Source: Mesorhizobium sp. YC-39
GTDB lineage: Bacteria; Pseudomonadota; Alphaproteobacteria; Rhizobiales; Rhizobiaceae
Direction of reading: 5' to 3'
DNA length: 64,000 nt
Assembly (NCBI RefSeq): GCF_025753795.1
Contig: NZ_JAOWPS010000004.1
Coordinates: forward strand, 372,001-436,000
Shown piece after piece: positions 53,782 to 61,873 of the stretch. The notes below the pieces were generated by a model that ran no database searches, was not told the origin of the DNA, and was given only the letters and a program-made list of their open reading frames with translations. Every line of letters starts with the position of its first letter. The first letter of the stretch is position 1. A program made the position numbers and the translations under genes.

Positions 53782-53809
53782 CAAGACAACAACAAAGGAG
53801 GCATTTTTC

Positions 53810-54625
53810 ATGGGTAAGGTAGTGGTGGTCACGTCGGGCAAGGGGGGCGTCGGCAAGACGACCTCGACGGCGGCACTGGGTGCCGCGGTCGCCAAGACCG
53901 GCAAGAAGGTGGCGCTTGTCGACTTCGATGTGGGGTTGAGGAATCTCGACCTGATCATGGGCGCCGAGCGGCGCGTGGTGTTCGACCTGGTCAACGTGAT
54001 CCAGGGCTCGGCAAAACTCTCGCAGGCGCTGATCCGCGACAAGCGGGTCGAGACGCTGTTCCTGCTGCCGGCCTCGCAGACGCGCGACAAGGATGCGCTG
54101 ACCGAGGAGGGTGTCGGCGAGGTGATCGAGCGGCTGCGCTCGGTGTTCGACTATGTCTTCTGCGACAGCCCCGCCGGCATCGAGCGCGGCGCGCAGTTAG
54201 CCATGCGCTTCGCCGACGAGGCGGTCATCGTCACCAACCCGGAAGTCAGCTCGGTGCGCGATTCGGATCGCATCATCGGCCTGCTCGACGCCCGCACCAT
54301 GAAGGCCGAGCAGGGCGAACAGATCGCCAAGCACGTGCTGGTCACCCGCTACGACGCGGGGCGCGCCGCGCGCGGCGAAATGCTCAACATCGACGACGTG
54401 CTGGAAATCCTGTCGACCCCTCTCTTGGGCATCATTCCCGAGAGCCAGGACGTGCTCAGGGCCTCCAACCTCGGTTCGCCGGTGACGCTCAGCGAACCCC
54501 TGAATTCCGCCGCCCGCGCCTATATAGACGCGGCCAAAAGGCTCGAAGGCGAGGACTTGCCGGTCGTCGTGCCGTTCGAGCGCAAAGGCTTCCTCGACCG
54601 GCTGTTGGGAAGGAGGGCGGCATGA
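53810..54625 (+). CDS. minD: septum site-determining ATPase MinD
   Basis: The 271-residue protein has the deviant Walker A motif KGGVGKTT at residues 11-18, LVDFDVGLRNLDL near 38-50, DSPAGIERGAQLAMRFADEA near 120 and the amphipathic C-terminal membrane-targeting helix KGFLDRLLGR. MinD binds the membrane as an ATP dimer and carries MinC. ATG 53810 follows AAAGGAGG at ideal spacing; the frame is open upstream as a shadow of minC. It overlaps minE by four bases. Confidence 0.97.
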   Translation: MGKVVVVTSGKGGVGKTTSTAALGAAVAKTGKKVALVDFDVGLRNLDLIMGAERRVVFDLVNVIQGSAKLSQALIRDKRVETLFLLPASQTRDKDALTEEGVGEVIERLRSVFDYVFCDSPAGIERGAQLAMRFADEAVIVTNPEVSSVRDSDRIIGLLDARTMKAEQGEQIAKHVLVTRYDAGRAARGEMLNIDDVLEILSTPLLGIIPESQDVLRASNLGSPVTLSEPLNSAARAYIDAAKRLEGEDLPVVVPFERKGFLDRLLGRRAA

Positions 54626-54894
54626 ACCTGCTCGAACTCTTCAGGCGGCGCGGCAGCGCGCCAGTGGCGCGCGAGCGGCTGCAGGTGCTGCTCGCCTATG
54701 AGCGCCGCAACCGCAGCCAGCCCGATCTGGTTTCCATCCTGCGCGAGGAGATCATGGCGGTTATCGCCAAGCACGTGCAGATCGACCAGGATTATCTGAA
54801 AGTCTCGATGGATCGCGGTCAAACGATGTCGACGCTGGAGATCGATATCCAGATCCCCAACAAGAGCGCGGTCCCGCTGGCCATGTCGGCCTGA
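54622..54894 (+). CDS. minE: cell division topological specificity factor MinE
   Basis: The 90-residue protein begins MNLLELFRRRGSAPVARERL, the amphipathic membrane helix and MinD-contact region, followed by LQVLLAYERRNRSQPDLV and the topological domain with LEIDIQIP. MinE stimulates MinD ATPase and drives pole-to-pole oscillation. Its start overlaps the minD stop (ATGA), completing a coupled minCDE operon. Confidence 0.97.
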   Translation: MNLLELFRRRGSAPVARERLQVLLAYERRNRSQPDLVSILREEIMAVIAKHVQIDQDYLKVSMDRGQTMSTLEIDIQIPNKSAVPLAMSA

Positions 54895-54914
54895 GCTGGC
54901 AAGATTCGGCTCCT

Positions 54915-54932
54915 CGCCGCCGTTACGCGGCG
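54915..54932 (+). terminator. possible minCDE terminator hairpin
   Basis: CGCCGC at 54915-54920 and GCGGCG at 54927-54932 form a short GC stem with a six-base loop, 20 bases after minE. No U-run follows, so it is at best a Rho-dependent or weak stop. Confidence 0.3.
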
Positions 54933-55199
54933 GAGAGATGGTTGCAAAGCGGACGAAGAGGGGGCCTGTCTACCATGCTGGGCGGGCTTAAGAGCCGTTG
55001 GGTCGCGGTTCTTCGCGCTCCCCTCAGTCCAGCCGGCATCTCCAAGGCTGCCGCCTGAGCTGCAGCCGCCGTCAGATGGCCGGCCTTTGCCTGTCCTACC
55101 CAACCGCCTCTCGCTGCCTCACGACAGGCAGGCTCATTGGTCCTATCCCCGCCCTCTGCCGTCGCGCATGGCCTCGGCCGCAGGGGAGGGGCAGCCACA

Positions 55200-55466
55200 G
55201 TGACGTCGACGCCGGTTACCAACCGACCCGAAGCCGCACCTTTGCCCATCATGGCGCTGCTCGGCGCCATGGTATCGATCCAGATCGGCGTGACCTTCGC
55301 CAAGGGCCTGTTTCCTTTGGTCGGCACGCAAGGCACCACGACGCTGCGGCTGGTCGTCGGTGCGCTGATGCTGGGGGCGGTGCTGCGGCCCTGGCGGGTC
55401 CGGCCGGCGATCGGACCGCATGGTTCTGTCGCGACCCTTAGTACCCCAACCAATGAGAGCCATTGA
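55200..55466 (+). pseudogene. truncated RhtA/EamA-like transporter gene
   Basis: The frame from GTG 55200 encodes APLPIMALLGAMVSIQIGV, then FAKGLFPLVGTQGTTTLRL and ALMLGAVLRPWRVRPA, which matches the first 70 residues of RhtA-type DMT exporters (normally about 290 residues). At about 55420 the homology stops abruptly and the sequence becomes AT-richer and runs into a stop. Everything after helix two is missing, so the gene is broken by deletion or by a foreign segment. Confidence 0.72.
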
Positions 55467-55829
55467 AATGTCCACAAACCCGTTAACCAATAGACCTGAT
55501 GGTCTAGACCTGGTTCAGGCAGTTGGGCGCGGACTTGTTCGGTTCTTGGAACGTTTATTGGACGTTCCGTTACTTTAGCTAAGCAATATATACCGCTCTG
55601 ATACTTATGGGCTAGGTGATTGATCCCTGACTTGAGTCGATGTGAAATCTTGTCTGCGGTTTTTGTGACCGTTTCTGGGATCCTGGCCGCGTTGACAGGA
55701 CGGCAAACCGGCCGCGCCGGCTCGTGGCTCAGATGGGCACTGGCCGATGCGAGCCTGGAGATGTAGAAAGCCGTCCGACAACAAGCGGCAAGGCACCATC
55801 GAGATGCGTGCCGGTCGAAATGTCGTCGA
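55467..55829. other. AT-richer intergenic segment of unclear origin after the truncated transporter
   Basis: About 360 bases with lower GC than the neighbours, including GGTCTAGACC (55501-55510, perfect palindrome) and the hairpin GGAACGT-N7-ACGTTCC (55548-55568). No reading frame with recognisable similarity occurs on either strand. The segment borders the point at which the transporter homology ends, so it may be the scar of an insertion or deletion. It probably also carries the promoter of the gene at 55842. Confidence 0.45.
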
Positions 55830-55841
55830 ATGAGGAATGCC

Positions 55842-56612
55842 ATGGCTCTCGACGCTTCCGGATCGCCACGCGTGATCCTTTTGCTTGGCAGCGCGCCCGA
55901 TGTGGTGCGCTGCGAGACCTGGCCAAAGCAGGCCTTCAGCAAGATCGTCGCCATCAACAACGCCTGGCGCGTGCGTCCCGACTGGGATTTCCTCGTCCAT
56001 GCCGGCGACTTTCCCCCGGACCGGCTGCCCAGGGGCGACGTCCTGCGGCAGGCGCAGATTTTCAGCGCCGCGCATTACGTGCCGGCGCAGAACGCCTTTG
56101 GCGGCTTCGTCTACGCCGGCGGCACCATGGCGATGACGGCGGCCTACTGGACGATCCACAGCCAGCAGCCCGACGTGCTGGCGTTCCTCGGCTGCGACAT
56201 GATTTACGACCAGCCCGGCAACACGCATTTTTACGGCATCGGCCGCGCCGATCCGCTGCGTGACGACCCCACGCTGCGCAATCTCGAGGCGAAATCCGCG
56301 CGCCTGCTCGTCCAGGCGCTCAGGCGGGACTGCCTGTGCATCAACCTGTCCAATCTGCCGCGCAGCCGTTTGATCTTCCCGAGGCTGACAGTTGATGAAT
56401 TGAGCGGCCTTTCTCATTCGAGAATTGCCGAAATGAAGGCGGAGATCCTGGCCGGCATCGAGCTCGACAAGGCCAACAAGGCCGAAGAGATCGAACAGGA
56501 TCTCGGCTATTTCTACGAGGACGGCATGTATTGGAAGCATCTCGACGAGATCGACGAAACGTATCTCGCCGATATCGACCGGCTGTGGATGTCGGCTGTC
56601 GAGAGGGCTTGA
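55842..56612 (+). CDS. hypothetical protein, glycan-related (MptE/DUF115-like) candidate
   Basis: The 256-residue soluble protein starts MALDASGSPRVILLLGSAPD and has KIVAINNAWRVRPDWDFLVHAGDF, then FLGCDMIYDQPGNTHFYGIG, resembling the nucleotide-binding core of motility-associated/DUF115 or sialyltransferase-like proteins, where a Gly-rich strand precedes an INN-type motif. This assignment is weak. The C-terminal 80 residues are acidic and helical. An ATG four codons upstream (55830) is possible. A strong hairpin follows the stop. Confidence 0.7.
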   Translation: MALDASGSPRVILLLGSAPDVVRCETWPKQAFSKIVAINNAWRVRPDWDFLVHAGDFPPDRLPRGDVLRQAQIFSAAHYVPAQNAFGGFVYAGGTMAMTAAYWTIHSQQPDVLAFLGCDMIYDQPGNTHFYGIGRADPLRDDPTLRNLEAKSARLLVQALRRDCLCINLSNLPRSRLIFPRLTVDELSGLSHSRIAEMKAEILAGIELDKANKAEEIEQDLGYFYEDGMYWKHLDEIDETYLADIDRLWMSAVERA

Positions 56613-56619
56613 CCAAACT

Positions 56620-56650
56620 GCCGATCTCCCCCCTCGAGCGGGAGATCGGC
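56620..56650. terminator. bidirectional hairpin between convergent genes
   Basis: GCCGATCTCCC (56620-56630) pairs perfectly with GGGAGATCGGC (56640-56650) over 11 bases with a 9-base loop. It sits between the stop of the plus-strand hypothetical gene (56612) and the stop of the minus-strand GST gene (56666). The core resembles half of repeat family A. Confidence 0.6.
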
Positions 56651-56665
56651 GCGTCATCCGCTAGC

Positions 56666-57532
56666 TCACTCCGCCGCGAGCTTGTCCTGCGTCCTGGTCT
56701 CGAAATCGCTGGCGTCGTGGCGCTCGTGCAGTTGCATGGCGGGCTCGCCGAAGGCGCGGTTGACCATGCGGCCGCGCTGCACGGCCGGCCGCGCGTCGAT
56801 GGCTTTGGCCCAGCGCTGAACGTTTTTGTATTCCTGCACCGACAGGAACTCGCCGGAGTCGTTGTACATGCGGCCGAGCGCCAGGCCACCATACCAGGGC
56901 CATACCGCCATGTCGGCAATGGTGTAGTCGGCACCGGCCAGATATTCGGTCTCGGCCAGGCGCCGGTCGAGCACATCAAGCTGGCGTTTGGTCTCCATGG
57001 CGAAGCGGTCGATGGCATATTCAATCTTTTCCGGGGCATAGGCATAGAAATGGCCGAAGCCGCCGCCGAGATAGGGGGCCGAGCCCATCTGCCAAAACAG
57101 CCATGACAAGGTTTCGGCGCGCGCCGGCTGCTCGGTCGGCAGGAATTCGCCGAATTTCTCGGCGAGATAGACCAGGATCGAGCCGGATTCGAAGACGCGG
57201 ATCGGCTGCTTGCCGCTGCGGTCCATGAGCGCCGGGATCTTGGAGTTGGGATTGACGTCGACGAAGCCGCTGCCGAACTGGTCGCCGTCATTGATGCGGA
57301 TCAGCCAGGCGTCGTATTCGGCGCCGCCGTGGCCGAGCGCCAGAAGCTCTTCCAGCATGATCGTCACCTTGACGCCGTTGGGCGTCGCCAGGGAATAGAG
57401 CTGCAACGGATGCTTGCCGACCGGCAGTTCCTTGTCATGTGTCGGGCCGGCGATCGGCCGGTTGATGCTGGCGAAGGCACCGCCATTCGCTTTGTTCCAG
57501 GTCCATACTTTCGGCGGTGTGTATTCGGTCAT
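56666..57532 (-). CDS. yghU: YghU-type glutathione S-transferase (nu class)
   Basis: The 288-residue protein matches the nu-class GST YghU in length and pattern: an N-terminal extension (YTPPKVWTWNKANGGAFASI), the thioredoxin-like domain with HPLQLYSLATPNGVKVTIML and VNPNSKIPALMDRSG, and FESGSILVYLAEKFGEFLP as glutathione-binding Glu-Ser. These enzymes reduce organic disulfides/hydroperoxides using two glutathione molecules. ATG 57532 was chosen over upstream in-frame codons to 57625. It stands alone. Confidence 0.93.
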   Translation of the reverse strand: MTEYTPPKVWTWNKANGGAFASINRPIAGPTHDKELPVGKHPLQLYSLATPNGVKVTIMLEELLALGHGGAEYDAWLIRINDGDQFGSGFVDVNPNSKIPALMDRSGKQPIRVFESGSILVYLAEKFGEFLPTEQPARAETLSWLFWQMGSAPYLGGGFGHFYAYAPEKIEYAIDRFAMETKRQLDVLDRRLAETEYLAGADYTIADMAVWPWYGGLALGRMYNDSGEFLSVQEYKNVQRWAKAIDARPAVQRGRMVNRAFGEPAMQLHERHDASDFETRTQDKLAAE

Positions 57533-57833
57533 CTCGGGGGGCCTTGTGTTTTTTGGCGAGAGGGTCTTGGGAGGGCAGCTTGCCGCGATGGGAGGTTGGA
57601 TGGGGCAGGGTTGGTCTACATCCAACTACAGATAGCGCGGAAAGCAGAAAGTTCAACTTGCGTTGAACTATTGTTGAAGCCGTTCACAGGGAGATGGACG
57701 GCGGGCAGATGAGGGGCAGCGCAACCCTGAAGCGATTGCTCTGTTTCCGGGCTCTTGCGCCTCGCGACCTGCGCCATACCTATAGAGGATACCGGGCCCT
57801 GCCGGCCCTCACGACTATTGCCGGGACAAAAGC

Positions 57834-58736
57834 ATGCCTATCGAGACCATCTTGCGCTCCATCGTGACAGTTCGGGCCTCAATTCCGGACGATGCCTTCA
57901 CCGCCAATGCGCTGGGCACCAGCCGGGAAGGCAGCGGCGTGGTCATCCGCGACGACGGGCTGGTGCTCACCATCGGCTATCTGATCACCGAGGCGGAAGA
58001 GGTCTGGCTGACCAGCCATGACGGTCGTGTGGTGCCGGCGCATGCGCTCGCCTACGACCAGGAAACCGGCTTCGGCCTGGTGCAGGCGCTGGCCCCGCTC
58101 GGCCTGCCGGCGGTGGCTCTCGGCGACGCGGCCAAGGCCGGCGTCGGCGATCCCGTCGTGCTCGCCGACGGCGTCGGCCGCTCTGTCAAGGCGCATATCG
58201 TCACCAAGCAGGAATTCGCCGGCTATTGGGAATATCTGCTGGACGAGGCGATCTTCACTGCGCCGGCGCATCCGTCCTGGGGCGGTGCCGCCCTCATCGG
58301 ACAGGATGGCAGCCTGCTCGGCATCGGCTCGCTGCTGCTGCAGATGAGCCGCAATGGCGAGATCGCCGATATCAACATGGTCGTGCCGATCAACCTCCTG
58401 CCGCCCATTCTCGACGATCTCCTGACGCGCGGCCAGGTCGCAAAGCCGCCGCGTCCCTGGCTCGGTGCCTTCTCCGCCGAGAGCAATGGCGAGGTCGTGG
58501 TGATGAGCGTCGCCGAAGGCGGGCCAGCGGCGCAAGCCGGCCTGCGCCAGGGCGACATCATCTCGGATGTGCGCGACGGTGAGGTCGACGGTCTGGCCGA
58601 TTTCTATCGCAAACTGTGGCAGAATCCGGCCGGCGCGGAGATCCCGTTGCGGGTGGTGCGCGATGGGCGTGAAACCTGGCTGCGCGTGAAATCCGCCGAC
58701 CGCAACAGTTTCTTGAAGAAGCCGCATTTGCAGTAG
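57834..58736 (+). CDS. DegP/HtrA-like PDZ protein without catalytic triad (pseudoprotease)
   Basis: The 300-residue protein has the trypsin-like fold of S1C proteases plus a PDZ domain (PWLGAFSAESNGEVVVMS, AGLRQGDIISDVRDGEVDG, about residues 203-285). All three catalytic positions are changed: the His of LTNNHV reads Tyr49 (LTIGYLI), the Asp of TDLAV reads Gly79 (TGFGLV) and the Ser of GNSGG reads Gly150 (HPSWGGA). There is no signal peptide, so it should be cytoplasmic. It is intact and has its own leader, which argues for a binding rather than a proteolytic role. Confidence 0.85.
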   Translation: MPIETILRSIVTVRASIPDDAFTANALGTSREGSGVVIRDDGLVLTIGYLITEAEEVWLTSHDGRVVPAHALAYDQETGFGLVQALAPLGLPAVALGDAAKAGVGDPVVLADGVGRSVKAHIVTKQEFAGYWEYLLDEAIFTAPAHPSWGGAALIGQDGSLLGIGSLLLQMSRNGEIADINMVVPINLLPPILDDLLTRGQVAKPPRPWLGAFSAESNGEVVVMSVAEGGPAAQAGLRQGDIISDVRDGEVDGLADFYRKLWQNPAGAEIPLRVVRDGRETWLRVKSADRNSFLKKPHLQ

Positions 58737-58756
58737 CGAGGAAACGCCGCGGGACA

Positions 58757-58916
58757 GCGCCCCCCTCTGTCCTGCCGGACATCTCCCCCACGAGGGGGGA
58801 GATTGGCAGCTTCGCCGGTGGCGCTCTCTCTGCGACTTTTGGAGATTGGCGAAGGCCGACGCGACATCCAATCTCCCCCACGTGGGGGAGATGCCCGGCA
58901 GGGCAGAGGGGCGCGC
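58757..58916. repeat. palindromic intergenic repeat, family A, inverted pair (copy 2)
   Basis: The left unit (58757-58808) starts GCGCCCCCCTCTGTCC and ends GGGGAGATTGGC; the right unit (58844-58916) starts GATTGGCGAAGGCC and ends GCAGAGGGGCGCGC. They are inverted copies of the unit at 13861-13939, but the pair faces the other way from copy 1 (GATTGG ends inward here, outward there). Confidence 0.85.
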
Positions 58917-58958
58917 GAGGGAACGCGGCCCTGCGTAAGGCGGCATTCACTAACGCCG

Positions 58959-59852
58959 TCATCTCCCGTCCTCGCCAAAGATCCCGATCACCCAGTCGAT
59001 GAACACCCGCACGCGCGGCGCGAGTTGGCGGTTCTGCGGGTAGAGCGCCGACAGCGGCGTCGGCGCCGGCGGAAAATCCGACAGCACCTCGACCAGTGTG
59101 CCGCGTGCGAAATCCTGGGCAAAACGGTAGTGCGGCGCCTGCACCAGGCCGAAGCCGAGGCGTGCCAGTTCAGCCATCGTATCCGAGCCGTTGACCGTCA
59201 CCCGGCTGGGCAGCGTGACATGGCGCAATTCGCTGCCAACGGTGAATTCGAGCGGCATGACCTCGCCCGTCCGCGACGAGCGGAAGCCGATCATGAGATG
59301 GCCGTCGAGATCGTCGGGAGTTGCCGGCATGCCGTGCTTTTCCAGATAGGCCGGGCTGGCGCAGGTGACTTCGCGCAGCGTCGCCACCCGCCGCGCGATC
59401 ATGCCGCTGTCGGCCTGTTCGCCGGAACGCAGCACGCAGTCGACGCCTTCGCGCACCAGGTCGACGAGCCGGTCGCCATCGCCGATATGCAGGTCGATCC
59501 TGGGGTAGCGATCGAGGAATTCGGAGAGCCGCGGCAGGATGAAATGGCGGGCCATGAAGCCGTGCACGTCGATCCTCAAAAGGCCCTGCGGCTGCGACGA
59601 CTGAAAGCCGGCCTCGGCATCCTCGACATCAGCGAGGATGGCGAGGCAGCGCTGATAGTAGGCCTGGCCGTCGAGCGTCGGGGTGACGTGACGCGTGGTG
59701 CGTTCGAGCAGCCTGACCCCCAGCCGCGTCTCCAGCTCCTTGATCGCCTCGGTGGCGGTCGATCGCGACAGGCCAAGGTCGGCGGCGGCCGCGGTGAAGC
59801 TGCCGCGCTCGATCACGCGGGCAAGGAGACGCATCCGGTCGAGACTGTCCAT
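58959..59852 (-). CDS. LysR-family transcriptional regulator
   Basis: The 297-residue protein starts MDSLDRMRLLARVIERGSF with helix-turn-helix FTAAAADLGLSRSTATEAI (residues 19-37) and an effector domain (GLLRIDVHGFMARHFILPRL near 92). It is divergent from an SDR gene at 59953 with a 100-base gap containing ATCC-N4-GGAT (59901-59912), a plausible half of its binding site. LysR/SDR divergent pairs of this kind usually report on quinone or carbonyl stress. Confidence 0.93.
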   Translation of the reverse strand: MDSLDRMRLLARVIERGSFTAAAADLGLSRSTATEAIKELETRLGVRLLERTTRHVTPTLDGQAYYQRCLAILADVEDAEAGFQSSQPQGLLRIDVHGFMARHFILPRLSEFLDRYPRIDLHIGDGDRLVDLVREGVDCVLRSGEQADSGMIARRVATLREVTCASPAYLEKHGMPATPDDLDGHLMIGFRSSRTGEVMPLEFTVGSELRHVTLPSRVTVNGSDTMAELARLGFGLVQAPHYRFAQDFARGTLVEVLSDFPPAPTPLSALYPQNRQLAPRVRVFIDWVIGIFGEDGR

Positions 59853-59900
59853 GCCAATTGTTCGCCATATCCGAATGGTGTTGGCAAGTCCTGAGCGATT

Positions 59901-59912
59901 ATCCCGCAGGAT
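59901..59912. promoter_or_regulatory. candidate LysR site between divergent LysR and SDR genes
   Basis: ATCC-CGCA-GGAT is a short dyad in the 100-base shared promoter region; flanking bases (GATTATCC and GGATTTATC) extend the symmetry imperfectly. Weak on its own, it is listed because its position is right for a LysR operator. Confidence 0.35.
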
Positions 59913-59952
59913 TTATCGCCTATCTTGGCTCCACAAGAATTGGAGAGCTGAG

Positions 59953-60693
59953 ATGGCCAAGCAGAATGGAAAGGTGGCGCTGGTGACCGGCGCCTCGAAG
60001 GGTATCGGCGCCGAAATCGCCAGAAGGCTGGCACGCGATGGCTTTTCGGTCGTCGTCAATTACGCCAGGGGCGCTGACGCAGCCAAAAGCGTGGTGCGCG
60101 AGATCGAGGCGGCGGGCGGCACGGCGATCGCCGCGCAGGCCGATGTCGGCGATCCCAAGGGCGTGGCGGATTTGTTCGACGCAGCCGAGCAGGCCTTTGG
60201 CGGTCTCGATGTGCTGGTCAACAATGCCGGCATCATGAAGCTGTCGCCGATCGCTAAGGCCGAAGACGCAGATTTCGAGCAGCAGGTCGCGGTTAACCTC
60301 GGCGGTGTCTTCCGCGGCATGCGCGAGGGCGCAAGAAGGCTGCGCGACGGCGGCCGCATCGTCAGCTTCTCGTCCAGCGTGGTTGGGCTCTACCAGCCGA
60401 CCTATGGTGTCTATGCCGCGACCAAGGCCGGCGTCGAGGCGATAACGCATGTACTGGCCAAGGAGCTTGGGCCGCGTGGCATCACCGTCAATGTCGTGGC
60501 GCCGGGGCCGGTGGCGACCGAGCTGTTCCTCGGCGGCAAATCCGAGGCGCTGGTCGAGACGATCACCAAGATGATCCCGCTGGGACGACTCGGCCAGCCC
60601 GCCGATATCGCCGCTGTCGTGTCCTTCCTCGCCGGGCCGGACAGCGGCTGGATCAACGGCCAGGTGCTGCGCGCCAATGGCGGCACGATCTGA
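59953..60693 (+). CDS. short-chain dehydrogenase/reductase (FabG-like)
   Basis: The 246-residue protein is a standard classical SDR: TGASKGIG at residues 13-20, NNAGIM, Ser in SFSSSVVG, Tyr-x3-Lys in VYAATKAGV and the C-terminal GWINGQVLRANGG. Such enzymes reduce 3-oxo or other carbonyl compounds with NADPH. ATG 59953 follows GGAGAGCTGAG. A tautomerase gene follows after 33 bases, so the two form a small operon under the divergent LysR gene. Confidence 0.93.
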   Translation: MAKQNGKVALVTGASKGIGAEIARRLARDGFSVVVNYARGADAAKSVVREIEAAGGTAIAAQADVGDPKGVADLFDAAEQAFGGLDVLVNNAGIMKLSPIAKAEDADFEQQVAVNLGGVFRGMREGARRLRDGGRIVSFSSSVVGLYQPTYGVYAATKAGVEAITHVLAKELGPRGITVNVVAPGPVATELFLGGKSEALVETITKMIPLGRLGQPADIAAVVSFLAGPDSGWINGQVLRANGGTI

Positions 60694-60726
60694 CTTTTTC
60701 TCCAACAGCCACAGGGAATTGACATC

Positions 60727-60924
60727 ATGCCGTTTGCAAACTTCAAAGTGCCTGAGCGCGCGCTGTCCACCGGACAGAAGGAGGACCTCGTCCACAAGAC
60801 CACAGCCCTGTTCGTCGAGATGTTCGGCGAAGGCGTGCGCCCCTACACGATGGTGCTGATCGAGGAAGTCGCCGACGGCGGCTACGGCCGCGCCGATGTG
60901 GTGTTCACGATTCCGGAGGGGTGA
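60727..60924 (+). CDS. 4-oxalocrotonate tautomerase-family protein
   Basis: The 65-residue protein begins MPFANFKVPERALS; removal of Met exposes the catalytic Pro1 of the tautomerase superfamily. KEDLVHKTTALFVEMFGEGV and the strand YTMVLIEEVADGGYGRADV match the beta-alpha-beta unit of the family. It interconverts keto/enol forms and, next to the SDR, suggests processing of a dicarbonyl or unsaturated ketoacid. Substrate unknown. Confidence 0.88.
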   Translation: MPFANFKVPERALSTGQKEDLVHKTTALFVEMFGEGVRPYTMVLIEEVADGGYGRADVVFTIPEG

Positions 60925-61042
60925 AGCCGCCGGCAGCTTCTTCGTCTCCCACCTTGCAACGGGTCTCGGTTGCTGCTTCACCAGATGAGGGAGGGGCAGC
61001 GAGGAAGGAACCGATGATACCTAGAAGACGGCAGGCCTTCTA

Positions 61043-61639
61043 ATGGCGCCAGTCAAGGTCGATCCAGACAAGGTGCACGAATTCAGGGATGCCGGGAGTT
61101 TCCATGCCTGGCTCGCCAAGCACCACGATACGGAAACCGAAGTCTGGATCAAGATCCACAAGGTGGATTCGGGGCTGGCGTCGATCACGCCGAAGCAGGC
61201 GATCGACGTGGTGCTGTGCTTTGGCTGGATCGATGCCGTGCGCAAGGGGCTCGATGAGAAAAGCTATCTGCAGCGCTACACGCCGCGCGGCAGGAAAAGC
61301 ATCTGGAGCCAGATCAACATCGACAATGTCGCCCGGCTGATCGAGGAGGGGCGGATGACCGGCCATGGGCTGAAACAGGTCGAGGCGGCCAAGGCCGACG
61401 GCCGCTGGGACCGTGCCTACAGAAGCAAGGACATGCAGATCCCCGATGATCTCCAGGCGGCGATCGACGCCGAACCGAAGGCGAGGGAAATGCTGGCCAG
61501 GCTCAGCGCGCAGAACCGCTTCGCGCTCGCCTTCCGCACCCACAATATGAAGACGGAAGCCGGGCGCAGGAAGAAGATCGAGACCTTCGTCGAGATGCTG
61601 AAACGCGGCGAGACGATCTACCCGCAGGGGAAGAAGTAA
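61043..61639 (+). CDS. YdeI/OmpD-associated-like protein
   Basis: The 198-residue protein starts MAPVKVDPDKVHEFRDAGSF and has the YdeI pattern: WLAKHHDTETEVWIKIHKVD, CFGWIDAVRKGLDEKSYLQRYTPRGRKS and the C-terminal bacteriocin-protection-like segment (IPDDLQAAIDAEPKAREM, then FALAFRTHNMKTEAGRRKKI). Family members affect resistance to antimicrobial peptides in enterics; here that is only an analogy. It is monocistronic. Confidence 0.88.
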   Translation: MAPVKVDPDKVHEFRDAGSFHAWLAKHHDTETEVWIKIHKVDSGLASITPKQAIDVVLCFGWIDAVRKGLDEKSYLQRYTPRGRKSIWSQINIDNVARLIEEGRMTGHGLKQVEAAKADGRWDRAYRSKDMQIPDDLQAAIDAEPKAREMLARLSAQNRFALAFRTHNMKTEAGRRKKIETFVEMLKRGETIYPQGKK

Positions 61640-61873
61640 ACCTGGCCGCCAGGCCGGGGCGAGGCGCGGCATGCTACGAAAATAGCATTCTCGGCTCTTG
61701 GGTCGGATGCTAGGGTCGCTGCCCGTGCACCCCACGCACGCAGCGGCGTGGTCCCGCAAGATGGAGGAATGGCGAGCGGGACGCTGCCCGTATTCTCAAG
61801 AAATCGGACGGTTAAGTTGAACCATCGTCAGGCTGTCGCGCTTCCCGCGTTGGCCGCAAGGGAGGAACCACTT

